Positions 27,172-35,011 of a stretch of 64,000 nt of DNA are shown piece by piece. The stretch's first letter is position 1; every line of letters starts with the position of its first letter. Source of the DNA: Pelagicoccus sp. SDUM812005. Lineage in GTDB: Bacteria > Verrucomicrobiota > Verrucomicrobiia > Opitutales > Opitutaceae. The notes beneath the pieces were generated by a model. The model did not search any database. It was not told the origin of the DNA and saw only the letters and a list, made by a program, of their open reading frames with translations. The stretch spans positions 1-64,000 of the forward strand of contig NZ_JARXIA010000027.1 of assembly GCF_031127875.1 (NCBI RefSeq), given 5' to 3'. Made by a program: the position numbers and the translations under genes.

Positions 27172-27547
27172 TTTGGGGGTTGGGGGGAAGGCCCTTTCGC
27201 TAGGGTTGCCGCGATCTCCGAGCAATCGCCGAAATTAAGTCGGTTTCTAGGACTAAAATACAGTTTTAAGTTTCAGAACAACAAGGAGATAGACGAATCG
27301 CATTAGGTTTAGGACGAATGGGCATTTCGTAAAAAGCGAGCTAAGCCTATAGTGGTATCGTACCTCACGCAGACCCCAGCTTACCCCCCTATGCTTTTGC
27401 GGCCCCTAGCCGCAAAGCAGGCCAAGCCGAGACAATCGATGAGCGATTTTCGCTCTGTTTCGGCGCAGCGTAAACTGTCGTCGGCTGCTTATCCCATAAC
27501 CTCAACCCACTAAATCGAAACTACAAATTCGACCCCGCACCCTACAT
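27172..27547 (+). other. 376-bp promoter and leader of TonB receptor 2
   Basis: No gene is supported. A -10-like TATAGT lies at 27348-27353. Two related segments, CTAGGACTAA (about 27247) and TTAGGACGAA (about 27309), lie roughly 60 bp apart upstream and could be a regulator site. The leader holds a hairpin (27393-27418) and three C-rich runs (27372, 27383, 27532). No terminator is visible behind the hybrid regulator gene. Confidence 0.5.
27393..27418 (+). other. Leader hairpin of TonB receptor 2
   Basis: TTTGCGGC (27396-27403), loop CCCTA, GCCGCAAA (27409-27416), with GC closing pairs possible outside. It is a perfect 8-bp stem about 40 nt after the proposed -10 and 130 nt before the receptor ATG. 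No T run follows, so it is not a terminator. Confidence 0.5.
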
Positions 27548-30500
27548 ATGAAATTCCCCATCCCCGAATCCCCCCATCGATCGGTCCTGCTCAGGTATGC
27601 AGGCCTTTTGTTAATTGCCCCTTTGGGCTTCCTGCCTTCCGCGTTCGCCCAGGACAAAGATGAAGAGGAGGAGGTCTACGAGCTTTCCCCCTTCGAAGTG
27701 GACGGCTCGCAAGACCAAGGCTACCGCGCGGAAAACACGCTGGCGGGCAGCCGTTTGAACATGTCGCTCGGCGACGTGGCCCAGTCCGTTGAGGTCCTCA
27801 CCATGGAGTTCCTGGAGGACGTCGGCGCCGAAAACATTGACGACATCCTGCTCTACGCGGTGAACGCGGAGCCGGATCATGGTGACGCCCCCACCGGGCT
27901 CGCGACTGAAGAAAACGTCGGCACAACCCTAAACTTTGTGGCAAACGGCTTGCAGAACATCCGTGGCAGCCGGGCGTCCATCACGGTGGACAACAATGCG
28001 GGCGGAGGCTCGATCGACACCTATAACGCTTCGCGTATCGAGATTTCGCAAGGACCGAACGCGGTCCTTTTCGGATTCGGCGGAGCGGGTGGAGCGGTCA
28101 ATATTTCGACGCAGCGCGCAGGCCTGCAGCGCGATTCGTTTCGCATCCAATCCACGGTGGGTTCCGACGACCAGTTCCGCAACATCTTCAACCTCAACAA
28201 GGTGCTGATCGACGGCAAGTTGGGCTTCAAGATAATCTCCCTAGCGGAGGATAAGGAAAGCTGGCGGGCGGGAGCTTGGAACGACAGCCGCCGCAACACT
28301 TTCGTGCTCTCGGCGAATCCCTTCGACGGGACTGAGTTGAGCGGTAGCTACGAGCGAGCCCATATCGACAAGCAGTGGACTGTGAACCAGGGCGCCACGG
28401 ATAGCTGGCGAGCTTGGGACGCCGTTTGGGACAGCGAGGAATATGACGCCTTGTACGGAGCTGGCACTTACCAATCCTTCAATCAAGCGGGCGTGAATCG
28501 CAATAGCTTGACCGCGTACGGCCTCATTCGGGGAAACAATTCCCAGCGCAAGGTCTACATAGACAATCTCGACTTCGAGGCAGAGGGGCTTCCCACCGAT
28601 GCGGGTAACGTGATTCCATTGCACAACTTCTCTCGCACGCGTCCTTTGGTTGGCGGGCGGATGCTTTCCGACGAGGAAGTCGATATATCGAAGTTCACTC
28701 CCTTCGGACCGGATTCCTACGAAAATCAAGACGTCAAGAACTTGAGGCTCCGGCTGACTCAACGGCTTCGTCAGAACCTGTTTCTGAACCTCGAGTACTT
28801 CAATTCGGAACGAGACATTTTGCGGGTTTCGCCCACGGGACGCAACCTAGCGATTCAAGCGGATCCGAACAAGGTATTTGACGGCGTGGCAGCGGGGGCC
28901 CCGTATTTCGATGACATGGAGAACCCCTTCGGTCCTAGCGAGGATGGTTATTACCTCTATTCGGAGACCCAGATCCAAGTGCCCGAGTTCTTCCTCAAAG
29001 ACAGCACCCTCCGAGGATCCATCGGGTACTTGCTCGATACTGAGCGCTGGGGTAGCCATCGCTTCAACATAGCGGCCAACCAGAAGGAGAAGTCCTGGGC
29101 GCGATCCACTTCGCAAGAGGTGCTCGATATCCACGAAGCCATTGCCCGGGGCGTGAATTTCGGCCGCTACAACCTGGTGGGCAACAACGCGCTGCACGCT
29201 CGCAACAAGATCTGGCGTCGACACTACTACGAAGCTGGGCCTGACGGGTATCCGATAGACGACAGCGAGATTCGTACCGGCGCCTTTTACGATCCAGTCG
29301 AGATGCTGGTCGAGGATCGCGACGGCAATCCCTTCCTGCTCGGAACCAAGCAGTTCCGTCTCGGTGGAGGCCACCAACGCGAAACCCTTACCGACACGGA
29401 GGGTACCTCTTTCACTTGGGTTGGAAGATGGTGGAACAACAAGATTGTCACTACGGTTGGCCTGCGTGACACGGATGCCACCACGAACGTCTACAACGGG
29501 AAAACTGCAAATTCCCAGATCGTGAAGGACGACGATGGAAACGTTGTTTATAACGAGAACGGTGAGATCGCTCTTCTCGACGAGGCAGCCCGCCCCTTCC
29601 TCTACATCGACCCGAATACAGGACTGCCGGGGCATAACAACTTGTCGGAGTCCTTCCAGTCCTCCACGCCGACCGACACCAAGGAATCGACGGCTTCTAA
29701 CTCGACCTTCGGTGTTGTCTACAAGCCAACCAAGTGGATGTCGGTGGTCTACAACCGTTCGACGAACCGTTCCGATCCGAGCATCTACCGCGTCATCATT
29801 CCAGGTATCGTGGCTCCCAGTGGAGACGGCTTCGGTCAGGACATCGGGCTACGCTTCAACCTCTTCGACCGTAAGCTTTCGGTCGCTATGAACTATTTCG
29901 AGAACCGCACTGAAGACGCTTCCACGGGCGGCGGCGTTGGAGAGAACCTGCTCGAGCCGCACCGCGCGGTCTTGGACGCCTTCGTTCGCGCTCAAGAGGG
30001 GGTCGAGTACTATCTCGAGGATGAAAATGGCGACTACATATTGGACGACGATGAAAATCCGATCGTCGATGAAGAGCGCACGAATGCTCCGATGGACGAA
30101 AGCGATCCCCGCTACTTGAGTGAAGAAGAGCGTTTGGCATCCTACGCTGAGGGCGCCAACCAGACCCTTATTGACAAGGAGTCTGCGGGCTACGATGTGC
30201 GCGTCATCGCGAACCCCTCGAAAAACTGGAAGCTCGTGTTCAACTTCTCCGACATGCTCCGCTCTTCGCGCAAGGGACTCTATGACGAGGACCTCGTTTG
30301 GCTCGCTGGTGAGAAGGAGTCAGTCATGGCTCGTTACGAAGCCTACGCTTCAGCTGGCGACAGCTATCTCGACGACCTCAAGACTGCCCTACGGAACATT
30401 GAAGACGAAAAGAACGAGTTATTCGTCTTGGAAGAAGATCGCGTCGCCATGAACGATATGATCGAAGCGGGGGATATCGAAGGGGCGGAAGCCTTGTTCG

Positions 30501-31018
30501 CCAGCCTTCATCCGATCGGTCGCGCCTACGACTACATCGGCCAGGAGACGGGCGTGACCAAGCTGCAGGTCGAAGACATCGACACCGGCTCCAGCGCCAA
30601 GAAAGCGAGCATGTTCACGACTTACAGCTTCCGTGAAGGCAAGGCCAGAGGCTTGAGCGTGGGCGGCGGTTTCACCTGGCGCGATAAGCGTACTTTGAAT
30701 CACTTCTTCAACTACATCGATGACGAGACGGGCGAAACCGTCGTCAGGACCCGTCCGGATGTGGTGTACGGCGACTACGACAGCATCACGATCTACGAGG
30801 CAGACGATGACTTCCGCTTGAATCTGATGGCTTCCTTCTCGACCAAGCTGAAAATCCTGGGTCGCGATACGAAGGCGAAGTTCCAGCTCAACGTGAACAA
30901 CGTTCTGCAGAGTGACTATGAGTTCAAGCCGCTGCGTTACTTGAGCGACGGCAATATCCGCCGCTACTCGATCGTTCCGCCGCGTACTTGGAAACTCACT
31001 ACGACCATCGATTTCTAG
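27548..31018 (+). CDS. TonB-dependent receptor 2
   Basis: A 1156-residue outer-membrane receptor. The signal peptide (cleavage after ...PSAFAQ) leads to EEEEVYELSPFEVDGSQDQG, the same opening as receptors 1 and 3. The plug domain has LAGSRLNMSLGDVAQSVEVL and IEISQGPNAVLFGFGGAGGA; the barrel ends TTIDF. No STN domain and no SusD neighbour. Acidic loops with DxDGN-like stretches (for example DDDGNVVYNENG, DENGDYILDDDENP) suggest calcium-binding extracellular loops. It stands alone between its own promoter region and a strong terminator. It lies between the HTCS and the fucose-catabolism genes, so import of fucan-derived oligosaccharides is likely but not shown. Confidence 0.9.
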   Translation: MKFPIPESPHRSVLLRYAGLLLIAPLGFLPSAFAQDKDEEEEVYELSPFEVDGSQDQGYRAENTLAGSRLNMSLGDVAQSVEVLTMEFLEDVGAENIDDILLYAVNAEPDHGDAPTGLATEENVGTTLNFVANGLQNIRGSRASITVDNNAGGGSIDTYNASRIEISQGPNAVLFGFGGAGGAVNISTQRAGLQRDSFRIQSTVGSDDQFRNIFNLNKVLIDGKLGFKIISLAEDKESWRAGAWNDSRRNTFVLSANPFDGTELSGSYERAHIDKQWTVNQGATDSWRAWDAVWDSEEYDALYGAGTYQSFNQAGVNRNSLTAYGLIRGNNSQRKVYIDNLDFEAEGLPTDAGNVIPLHNFSRTRPLVGGRMLSDEEVDISKFTPFGPDSYENQDVKNLRLRLTQRLRQNLFLNLEYFNSERDILRVSPTGRNLAIQADPNKVFDGVAAGAPYFDDMENPFGPSEDGYYLYSETQIQVPEFFLKDSTLRGSIGYLLDTERWGSHRFNIAANQKEKSWARSTSQEVLDIHEAIARGVNFGRYNLVGNNALHARNKIWRRHYYEAGPDGYPIDDSEIRTGAFYDPVEMLVEDRDGNPFLLGTKQFRLGGGHQRETLTDTEGTSFTWVGRWWNNKIVTTVGLRDTDATTNVYNGKTANSQIVKDDDGNVVYNENGEIALLDEAARPFLYIDPNTGLPGHNNLSESFQSSTPTDTKESTASNSTFGVVYKPTKWMSVVYNRSTNRSDPSIYRVIIPGIVAPSGDGFGQDIGLRFNLFDRKLSVAMNYFENRTEDASTGGGVGENLLEPHRAVLDAFVRAQEGVEYYLEDENGDYILDDDENPIVDEERTNAPMDESDPRYLSEEERLASYAEGANQTLIDKESAGYDVRVIANPSKNWKLVFNFSDMLRSSRKGLYDEDLVWLAGEKESVMARYEAYASAGDSYLDDLKTALRNIEDEKNELFVLEEDRVAMNDMIEAGDIEGAEALFASLHPIGRAYDYIGQETGVTKLQVEDIDTGSSAKKASMFTTYSFREGKARGLSVGGGFTWRDKRTLNHFFNYIDDETGETVVRTRPDVVYGDYDSITIYEADDDFRLNLMASFSTKLKILGRDTKAKFQLNVNNVLQSDYEFKPLRYLSDGNIRRYSIVPPRTWKLTTTIDF

Positions 31019-31157
31019 GGTTAGTGTAGAACGCAGGCAGTTCCTCGTTTCGCTGATTGGTCTTTTGGGATCTCCCCGCGAGGTGGAACGAGGAGCTTGC
31101 TGATTATGTTTTTCTGTAGGGGCGAGTTCGGGGCTTGCTCAAAGCAGAGATCTAGGG

Positions 31158-31193
31158 ACATCGCCTTGGTTAACGCCGAGGCGATGTTTTTTT
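31158..31193 (+). terminator. Intrinsic terminator after TonB receptor 2
   Basis: ACATCGCCTTGG and CCGAGGCGATGT form a 12-bp stem (one T-G pair) around TTAACG, followed by seven T. It ends 26 bp before the end of the convergent araC gene. Confidence 0.92.
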
Positions 31194-31219
31194 GCGCCTA
31201 GGCGAGGGGAGGGGCTGGG

Positions 31220-32074
31220 CTACCGGACGTTGCTGGGCGGCAGGCCGTAGCGCTTCTTGAAGGCCCGGGAGAAGTGGAAGCTGTCGGTGAAGCCGAGCGA
31301 GTAGGCGATCTCCTGGATGGGCGTTTGAGTCATCTTCAACTGGGCGTAGGCGTGCTCCATCTTACGCCGGATGAGGATGCGGTAGGGGCTGGCCTTGCCG
31401 TTGCTTTTGAAGACGCGGCAGAGGTGTTCGCTGCTGACGCTTAGGGCTTCGGCGAGGTCCTGCAGGGAGCTGTGGCTCTTGAAGTTTTGTTCGATTTCGG
31501 CGAGGGCCTTGATGACGAGGGCGTCGGTGCTTTGGCGCTTCGACTTGCCGCTGGCGTCGGGCGCGATCTTGCGCACGAGGATGCCGATGAGGGCGGAGAT
31601 GTTCTCGAGGGCGTCGGGGGCCTGGGAAACGCCCTCGGCGATGATGAGCTCGTTCCACTTCTCCAGTTCCTCCGGGATGGCGAACGGCGTGGTGAAGCCG
31701 GGGTAGAGGAATTTCTTGGGAGCGACGTTCCCGGCCTGCGTCTTGCCGAAGACGATGAAGTACTTGCGGATAGGGGAGTCGGCGCTGGACGCGAACTCGT
31801 AGTCCAGCTCCGGTCCGCCGCAAAAGCAGAAGCCAGCCGATACCTCGTGCTCGGCCTTGCCGATGCGCAGGCGCCCGCTGCCGCTGATCACCATTTCCAG
31901 TATCAAATATGGATAGGAGTTGCGGGCGACGCGGTAGTGTCCGTCGCATTCCTCGTAGCCAGCGATGTACTGGAAGGTGTCCCTTCGAGAGGGATCGGCA
32001 GGGCAAGAGTAGCGGGCGTTGTGGACGTGGGGAGCGACTTCGATTCTCCCGCCGGGAAAGCTCGGGGTAGGCAT
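31220..32074 (-). CDS. AraC-family transcription regulator of fucose genes
   Basis: A 284-residue regulator with an N-terminal cupin-like sensing domain (YPYLILEMVISGSGRLRIG) and a C-terminal double helix-turn-helix (LQDLAEALSVSSEHLCRVFK and IQEIAYSLGFTDSFHFSRAF, then KKRYGLPPSNVR). The start is taken at ATG 32074; an upstream TTG at 32092 would add six residues. It is transcribed away from the PfkB kinase operon, and a 45-bp conserved box starts 7 bp before its start codon. The same box lies before the FGGY-kinase/FucI operon, so this protein is the obvious candidate to bind both and to control itself. L-fucose, or an intermediate of its breakdown, is the likely effector (inference). Confidence 0.9.
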   Translation of the reverse strand: MPTPSFPGGRIEVAPHVHNARYSCPADPSRRDTFQYIAGYEECDGHYRVARNSYPYLILEMVISGSGRLRIGKAEHEVSAGFCFCGGPELDYEFASSADSPIRKYFIVFGKTQAGNVAPKKFLYPGFTTPFAIPEELEKWNELIIAEGVSQAPDALENISALIGILVRKIAPDASGKSKRQSTDALVIKALAEIEQNFKSHSSLQDLAEALSVSSEHLCRVFKSNGKASPYRILIRRKMEHAYAQLKMTQTPIQEIAYSLGFTDSFHFSRAFKKRYGLPPSNVR

Positions 32075-32080
32075 GCTTCG

Positions 32081-32149
32081 ATCTAAGGTCAAAAATTGTT
32101 AGGTATGCAAGCAATAGCTATTCCCCTTTCAGGGGGTGTTCGCTATACT
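32081..32149 (+). promoter_or_regulatory. 45-bp fucose box plus -10, copy 1
   Basis: The conserved box spans 32081-32125 and is followed after 18 nt by TATACT (32144-32149). It differs from the copy at 34862-34906 at only four of 45 positions. It contains a direct repeat TAGGTATGC/TAGCTATTC (32100 and 32115), a form common in AraC-family sites. Placed between divergent araC and pfkB-like genes. Confidence 0.8.
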
Positions 32150-32181
32150 CGCTCCATTCAATCCCCCGCGAACTTGCTCGG

Positions 32182-32207
32182 TCGGCTGCCGAGAATACGG
32201 CAGCCGA
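32182..32207 (+). other. Leader hairpin before the PfkB kinase
   Basis: TCGGCTGCCG (32182-32191), loop AGAATA, CGGCAGCCGA (32198-32207): a perfect 10-bp stem in the roughly 190-nt leader. GATTCGA at 32206 can also pair with TCGAATC at 32260, which is followed by TTTT, so alternative folds exist. Attenuation is possible but unproven. Confidence 0.5.
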
Positions 32208-32345
32208 TTCGAGGACCCGCCGCGAACCGCCCCCGTAAACGCATCCGTCCATTTATGGATCGAATCTTTTGCTTCCCAAGCTGCGGATAAACAAATAGAA
32301 AAAGGTAAGGAAATCTTAGTAACTGAGAAACGAGAACATACTACT

Positions 32346-33443
32346 ATGAGCACTGAAATGACGAAGTACGTCGACTACGTTAAGAGCATCAGCGGGAAGA
32401 TCCTGCTAGGCTGCGATGGGTTTGTCGACGAGACCTACGAGATCGTGGAGGTTCGCAAGAGCCAGACCGATTACACGGCGATGAAGCAGCTCAAGCAATT
32501 CGGCGAGTTGCTTGTGGCGCGGGCCGACGGCGGGGTAGGGCTCGAGCTGGTGCCCAAGCGCCGCTGCGAAGGCGGATTTGGCATCAACACCGGACGCATC
32601 GCCGCCATCCTGGGCATCAAGCCGGTGCTTCCCGGCCTCTACGGCAGCGCCGCCATCGACCCGGCCTTCTTGGAATTCGAAGACAACTGCGAGCTGATTT
32701 CGCTTGGGGATCCTGCCTTGACCATTGCCTTGGAGTTTGGCGACGGGAAGGTTTTGATGAGCAATCTCGAAGCGGTTTCCAACCTGAAGTGGGAAGACTT
32801 CGAGGCCCAGTTCGGGGCCAAGGGCGTAAAGGAAATGTTCGCCGGGGTGGATATCCTAGGGCTTGGCTACTGGTCGCTGACGGCGGATTTCGACAACCTG
32901 TTCCGAGGCTTCATGTCGCAGTACGAGGACTCCGCTCCACCGCGCCGGATGTTCTTCGACTTCGCGGACATCAAGAAGAAGTCGAGCGAGGCCTTCATGG
33001 AGTCGCTGGAGTTGATCAAGCCCTACAACAGCAAGATTCCGCTGACCTTTAGCCTGAATGAGCACGAGGTGCTGGAGTTGTTTTCTCGCATCGGGGTGGC
33101 GGCTCCCAAGCTCGAGCCTCAGGCCGTCGCGGCAGCCTTGACCCTGGCTCGGGAAAAGATCGGCTTCGACGAGCTGGTGGTGCACACTCCGGAGTTCGCG
33201 GCGGCATCGAGCGCCGTGGACGGCGAGGCCTACGCTCTGCAGGATCGCCAGGAAAATGTGGTACGGCTGGCGGGGGCTGGAGACAGCTTCAATGGCGGCT
33301 ACCTCTGCGCTTCGCTGGGTGACTTGCCGCTCAAGGAACGGTTGGTGATGGCCAATGCAGCGACGGCCTTTTTCGTGACTCACGCGACGGGTCCGACGAA
33401 AGAGCAACTGATCGCCCAGATCGAGAAGGCGACCGACAAGTAA
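32346..33443 (+). CDS. PfkB-family sugar kinase
   Basis: A 365-residue ribokinase/PfkB-type kinase. The C-terminal signature VRLAGAGDSFNGGYLCASL carries the catalytic base Asp313; the N-terminal part has ILLGCDGFVDE and GGFGINTGRIAAILG, matching the substrate-binding start of the family. An upstream in-frame ATG at 32136 lies within the promoter -10 region, so it cannot be the start; ATG 32346 is used. It is cytoplasmic. It leads an operon with the DUF4432 gene and has the fucose box, yet a second, FGGY-type kinase is encoded 1.6 kb further on. Its substrate is therefore unclear: a fucose-pathway ketose or another sugar co-released from the glycan. Confidence 0.85.
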   Translation: MSTEMTKYVDYVKSISGKILLGCDGFVDETYEIVEVRKSQTDYTAMKQLKQFGELLVARADGGVGLELVPKRRCEGGFGINTGRIAAILGIKPVLPGLYGSAAIDPAFLEFEDNCELISLGDPALTIALEFGDGKVLMSNLEAVSNLKWEDFEAQFGAKGVKEMFAGVDILGLGYWSLTADFDNLFRGFMSQYEDSAPPRRMFFDFADIKKKSSEAFMESLELIKPYNSKIPLTFSLNEHEVLELFSRIGVAAPKLEPQAVAAALTLAREKIGFDELVVHTPEFAAASSAVDGEAYALQDRQENVVRLAGAGDSFNGGYLCASLGDLPLKERLVMANAATAFFVTHATGPTKEQLIAQIEKATDK

Positions 33444-33464
33444 ACGAGCGAACAACCCCAGAAT

Positions 33465-34640
33465 ATGAATACAAGATATAATTTAGTACTCTTGAGTCCT
33501 AGCTCCGCGGAAGGATTCCTTGCGATCGAACTTGGCGACAGCGCTCCTGGCAATTGGTCGGTGAAGTCCTACACGCTGCGCGGCGGCTTACAGGAAGGCG
33601 TTCAGGTTGTGGAAATCGACAATGGCAAGCTCCGCTTCGCCGTGCTTCCGACCCGTGGCATGGGGATATGGAAGGGGCAGTGCGGCCCGATCGAGCTCGG
33701 CTGGGATTCTCCGGTTAAGGATCCGGTCAACCCAGCCTTCGTAAACCAGCAGGAGCGTGGCGGCATTGGATGGCTGAAAGGATTCAACGAGTGGATCGTG
33801 CGCTGCGGCCTCAATAGCATGGGAGCGCCCTGCACGGACACGGTGCTGGACTATAGCGGCAACGAGATGGAAGTGTCGCTGACCTTGCATGGCAACATCG
33901 CCAACCTGCCGGCTCGCTCGGTTTCTTTGGAGGTTACCGACGAGGCGATCGTCTTGAGAGGGGAGGTCGACGAGACCATGATGTTCGGTCCGGCCCTGAG
34001 GCTCAATACGGAGATCCGGACCGAGTTTGGCTCAGGACGTCTGACAATTGTGGATACGGTGACGAACATCGGAGGCAATCCCCAGGAGCACGAACTGCTG
34101 TACCACATCAATTATGGGAAGACGCTCTTGGAGAAGGGATCTCGCATGGTCGCTCCCTTCAAGCAAGTCGCTCCCCGCGACCCCCGGGCGGCCGAGGGTA
34201 TCGAAACCTTCGATACCTACGGAGAGCCGGAAGTCGGTTTCGTCGAGCAAGCGTACCTGTACGAATTGGCGGGCAAGCGAGGCAGCCGGGAGACGCTGGC
34301 GATGTTGCGGAACGCCGCGGGCGATCAAGCTTCGCTGCTGCGCTACTCCCTGAAGGACTTCCCTTGTTTCACGCTTTGGAAGAATACGGCGGGCTTGGAC
34401 GACGGTTACGTTACCGGTTTGGAGCCGGCCACGAACTATCCCAATTCCCGCAAGTTCGAGCGGGCGCGCGGGCGCGTCATGAGTTTGGCAGGCGGAGAGT
34501 CGCGGACCACGACGTTGTCGATCGAGAATCTGGATACCAAGAAGGCCGTCCGGGAGGCGGAGGCGGAGATCGAGACGCTGCAGGGCTCCGTCGAGCCGAA
34601 GGTCTTCTCCCAGCCGCAAGCGGCGCTGTCGGACTTTTAA
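33465..34640 (+). CDS. DUF4432 aldose-epimerase-like protein
   Basis: A 391-residue protein of the galactose-mutarotase fold (DUF4432). Visible landmarks are LRFAVLPTRGMGIWKGQCG near the N-terminus, GIGWLKGFNEWIVRCGLNSMGAPC, LHGNIANLPA, and HELLYHINYGKTLL, with conserved His residues that in aldose epimerases sit in the sugar site. There is no signal peptide, so it acts in the cytoplasm. It follows the PfkB gene by 21 bp and is closed by an intrinsic terminator, so the two form one operon. A mutarotase or epimerase role on L-fucose or a related sugar is inferred. A separate RhaM-type mutarotase is encoded at 38347, so the two are unlikely to be redundant. Confidence 0.8.
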   Translation: MNTRYNLVLLSPSSAEGFLAIELGDSAPGNWSVKSYTLRGGLQEGVQVVEIDNGKLRFAVLPTRGMGIWKGQCGPIELGWDSPVKDPVNPAFVNQQERGGIGWLKGFNEWIVRCGLNSMGAPCTDTVLDYSGNEMEVSLTLHGNIANLPARSVSLEVTDEAIVLRGEVDETMMFGPALRLNTEIRTEFGSGRLTIVDTVTNIGGNPQEHELLYHINYGKTLLEKGSRMVAPFKQVAPRDPRAAEGIETFDTYGEPEVGFVEQAYLYELAGKRGSRETLAMLRNAAGDQASLLRYSLKDFPCFTLWKNTAGLDDGYVTGLEPATNYPNSRKFERARGRVMSLAGGESRTTTLSIENLDTKKAVREAEAEIETLQGSVEPKVFSQPQAALSDF

Positions 34641-34698
34641 TCCGCCCTCGGCTTTTCCGGGAGGCTTGCCCCGTTCGCTGTCTCTGGGGCCATGAACA

Positions 34699-34730
34699 TT
34701 GATCGTCGTTTCGGCGATCAATTTTTGTTT
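34699..34730 (+). terminator. Intrinsic terminator after the DUF4432 gene
   Basis: TTGATCGTCG, loop TTT, CGGCGATCAA, then TTTTTGTTT. A 10-bp stem with one G-T pair, 58 bp after the stop. Confidence 0.88.
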
Positions 34731-34861
34731 ATAGGGCTAGGGTAACTACTGAGATCTATAATCCGTGCTACTTGGGATTTGGAGGCGACAGAGGGGAGAA
34801 TGGGGCTGTTTGCGGCAGTATCTGCGTTCTCGAGGCAAGCCAATTTCGGAAAATTGAAAAA

Positions 34862-34931
34862 ATCTAATGTCAAAAATTGTTAGGTGTGCAAGTAATGGCT
34901 ATTCCCAGTTGGCCGGGGAATCTGCGATACT
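34862..34931 (+). promoter_or_regulatory. 45-bp fucose box plus -10, copy 2
   Basis: The conserved box spans 34862-34906 and is followed after 19 nt by GATACT (34926-34931). The direct repeat is TAGGTGTGC/TGGCTATTC (34881 and 34896). It drives the FGGY kinase, FucI and mutarotase genes. Confidence 0.8.
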
Positions 34932-35011
34932 GGCGGTTTCCTTTAACCCCTTGTTTCGACGAAATCGCAGTAAGGACGCTGCGACGACTCGGATTTTTTT
35001 GTGCACTAAGT

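Noticed and set aside
32136-32345. Upstream extension of the PfkB kinase by 70 residues
   Set aside because: The extension begins at or before the proposed -10 and runs through a hairpin; the family starts naturally at the 32346 ATG.
34877-35011. Upstream extension of the FGGY kinase by 45 residues
   Set aside because: It would start inside the conserved 45-bp regulatory box; the ATG at 35012 precedes the conserved phosphate loop.
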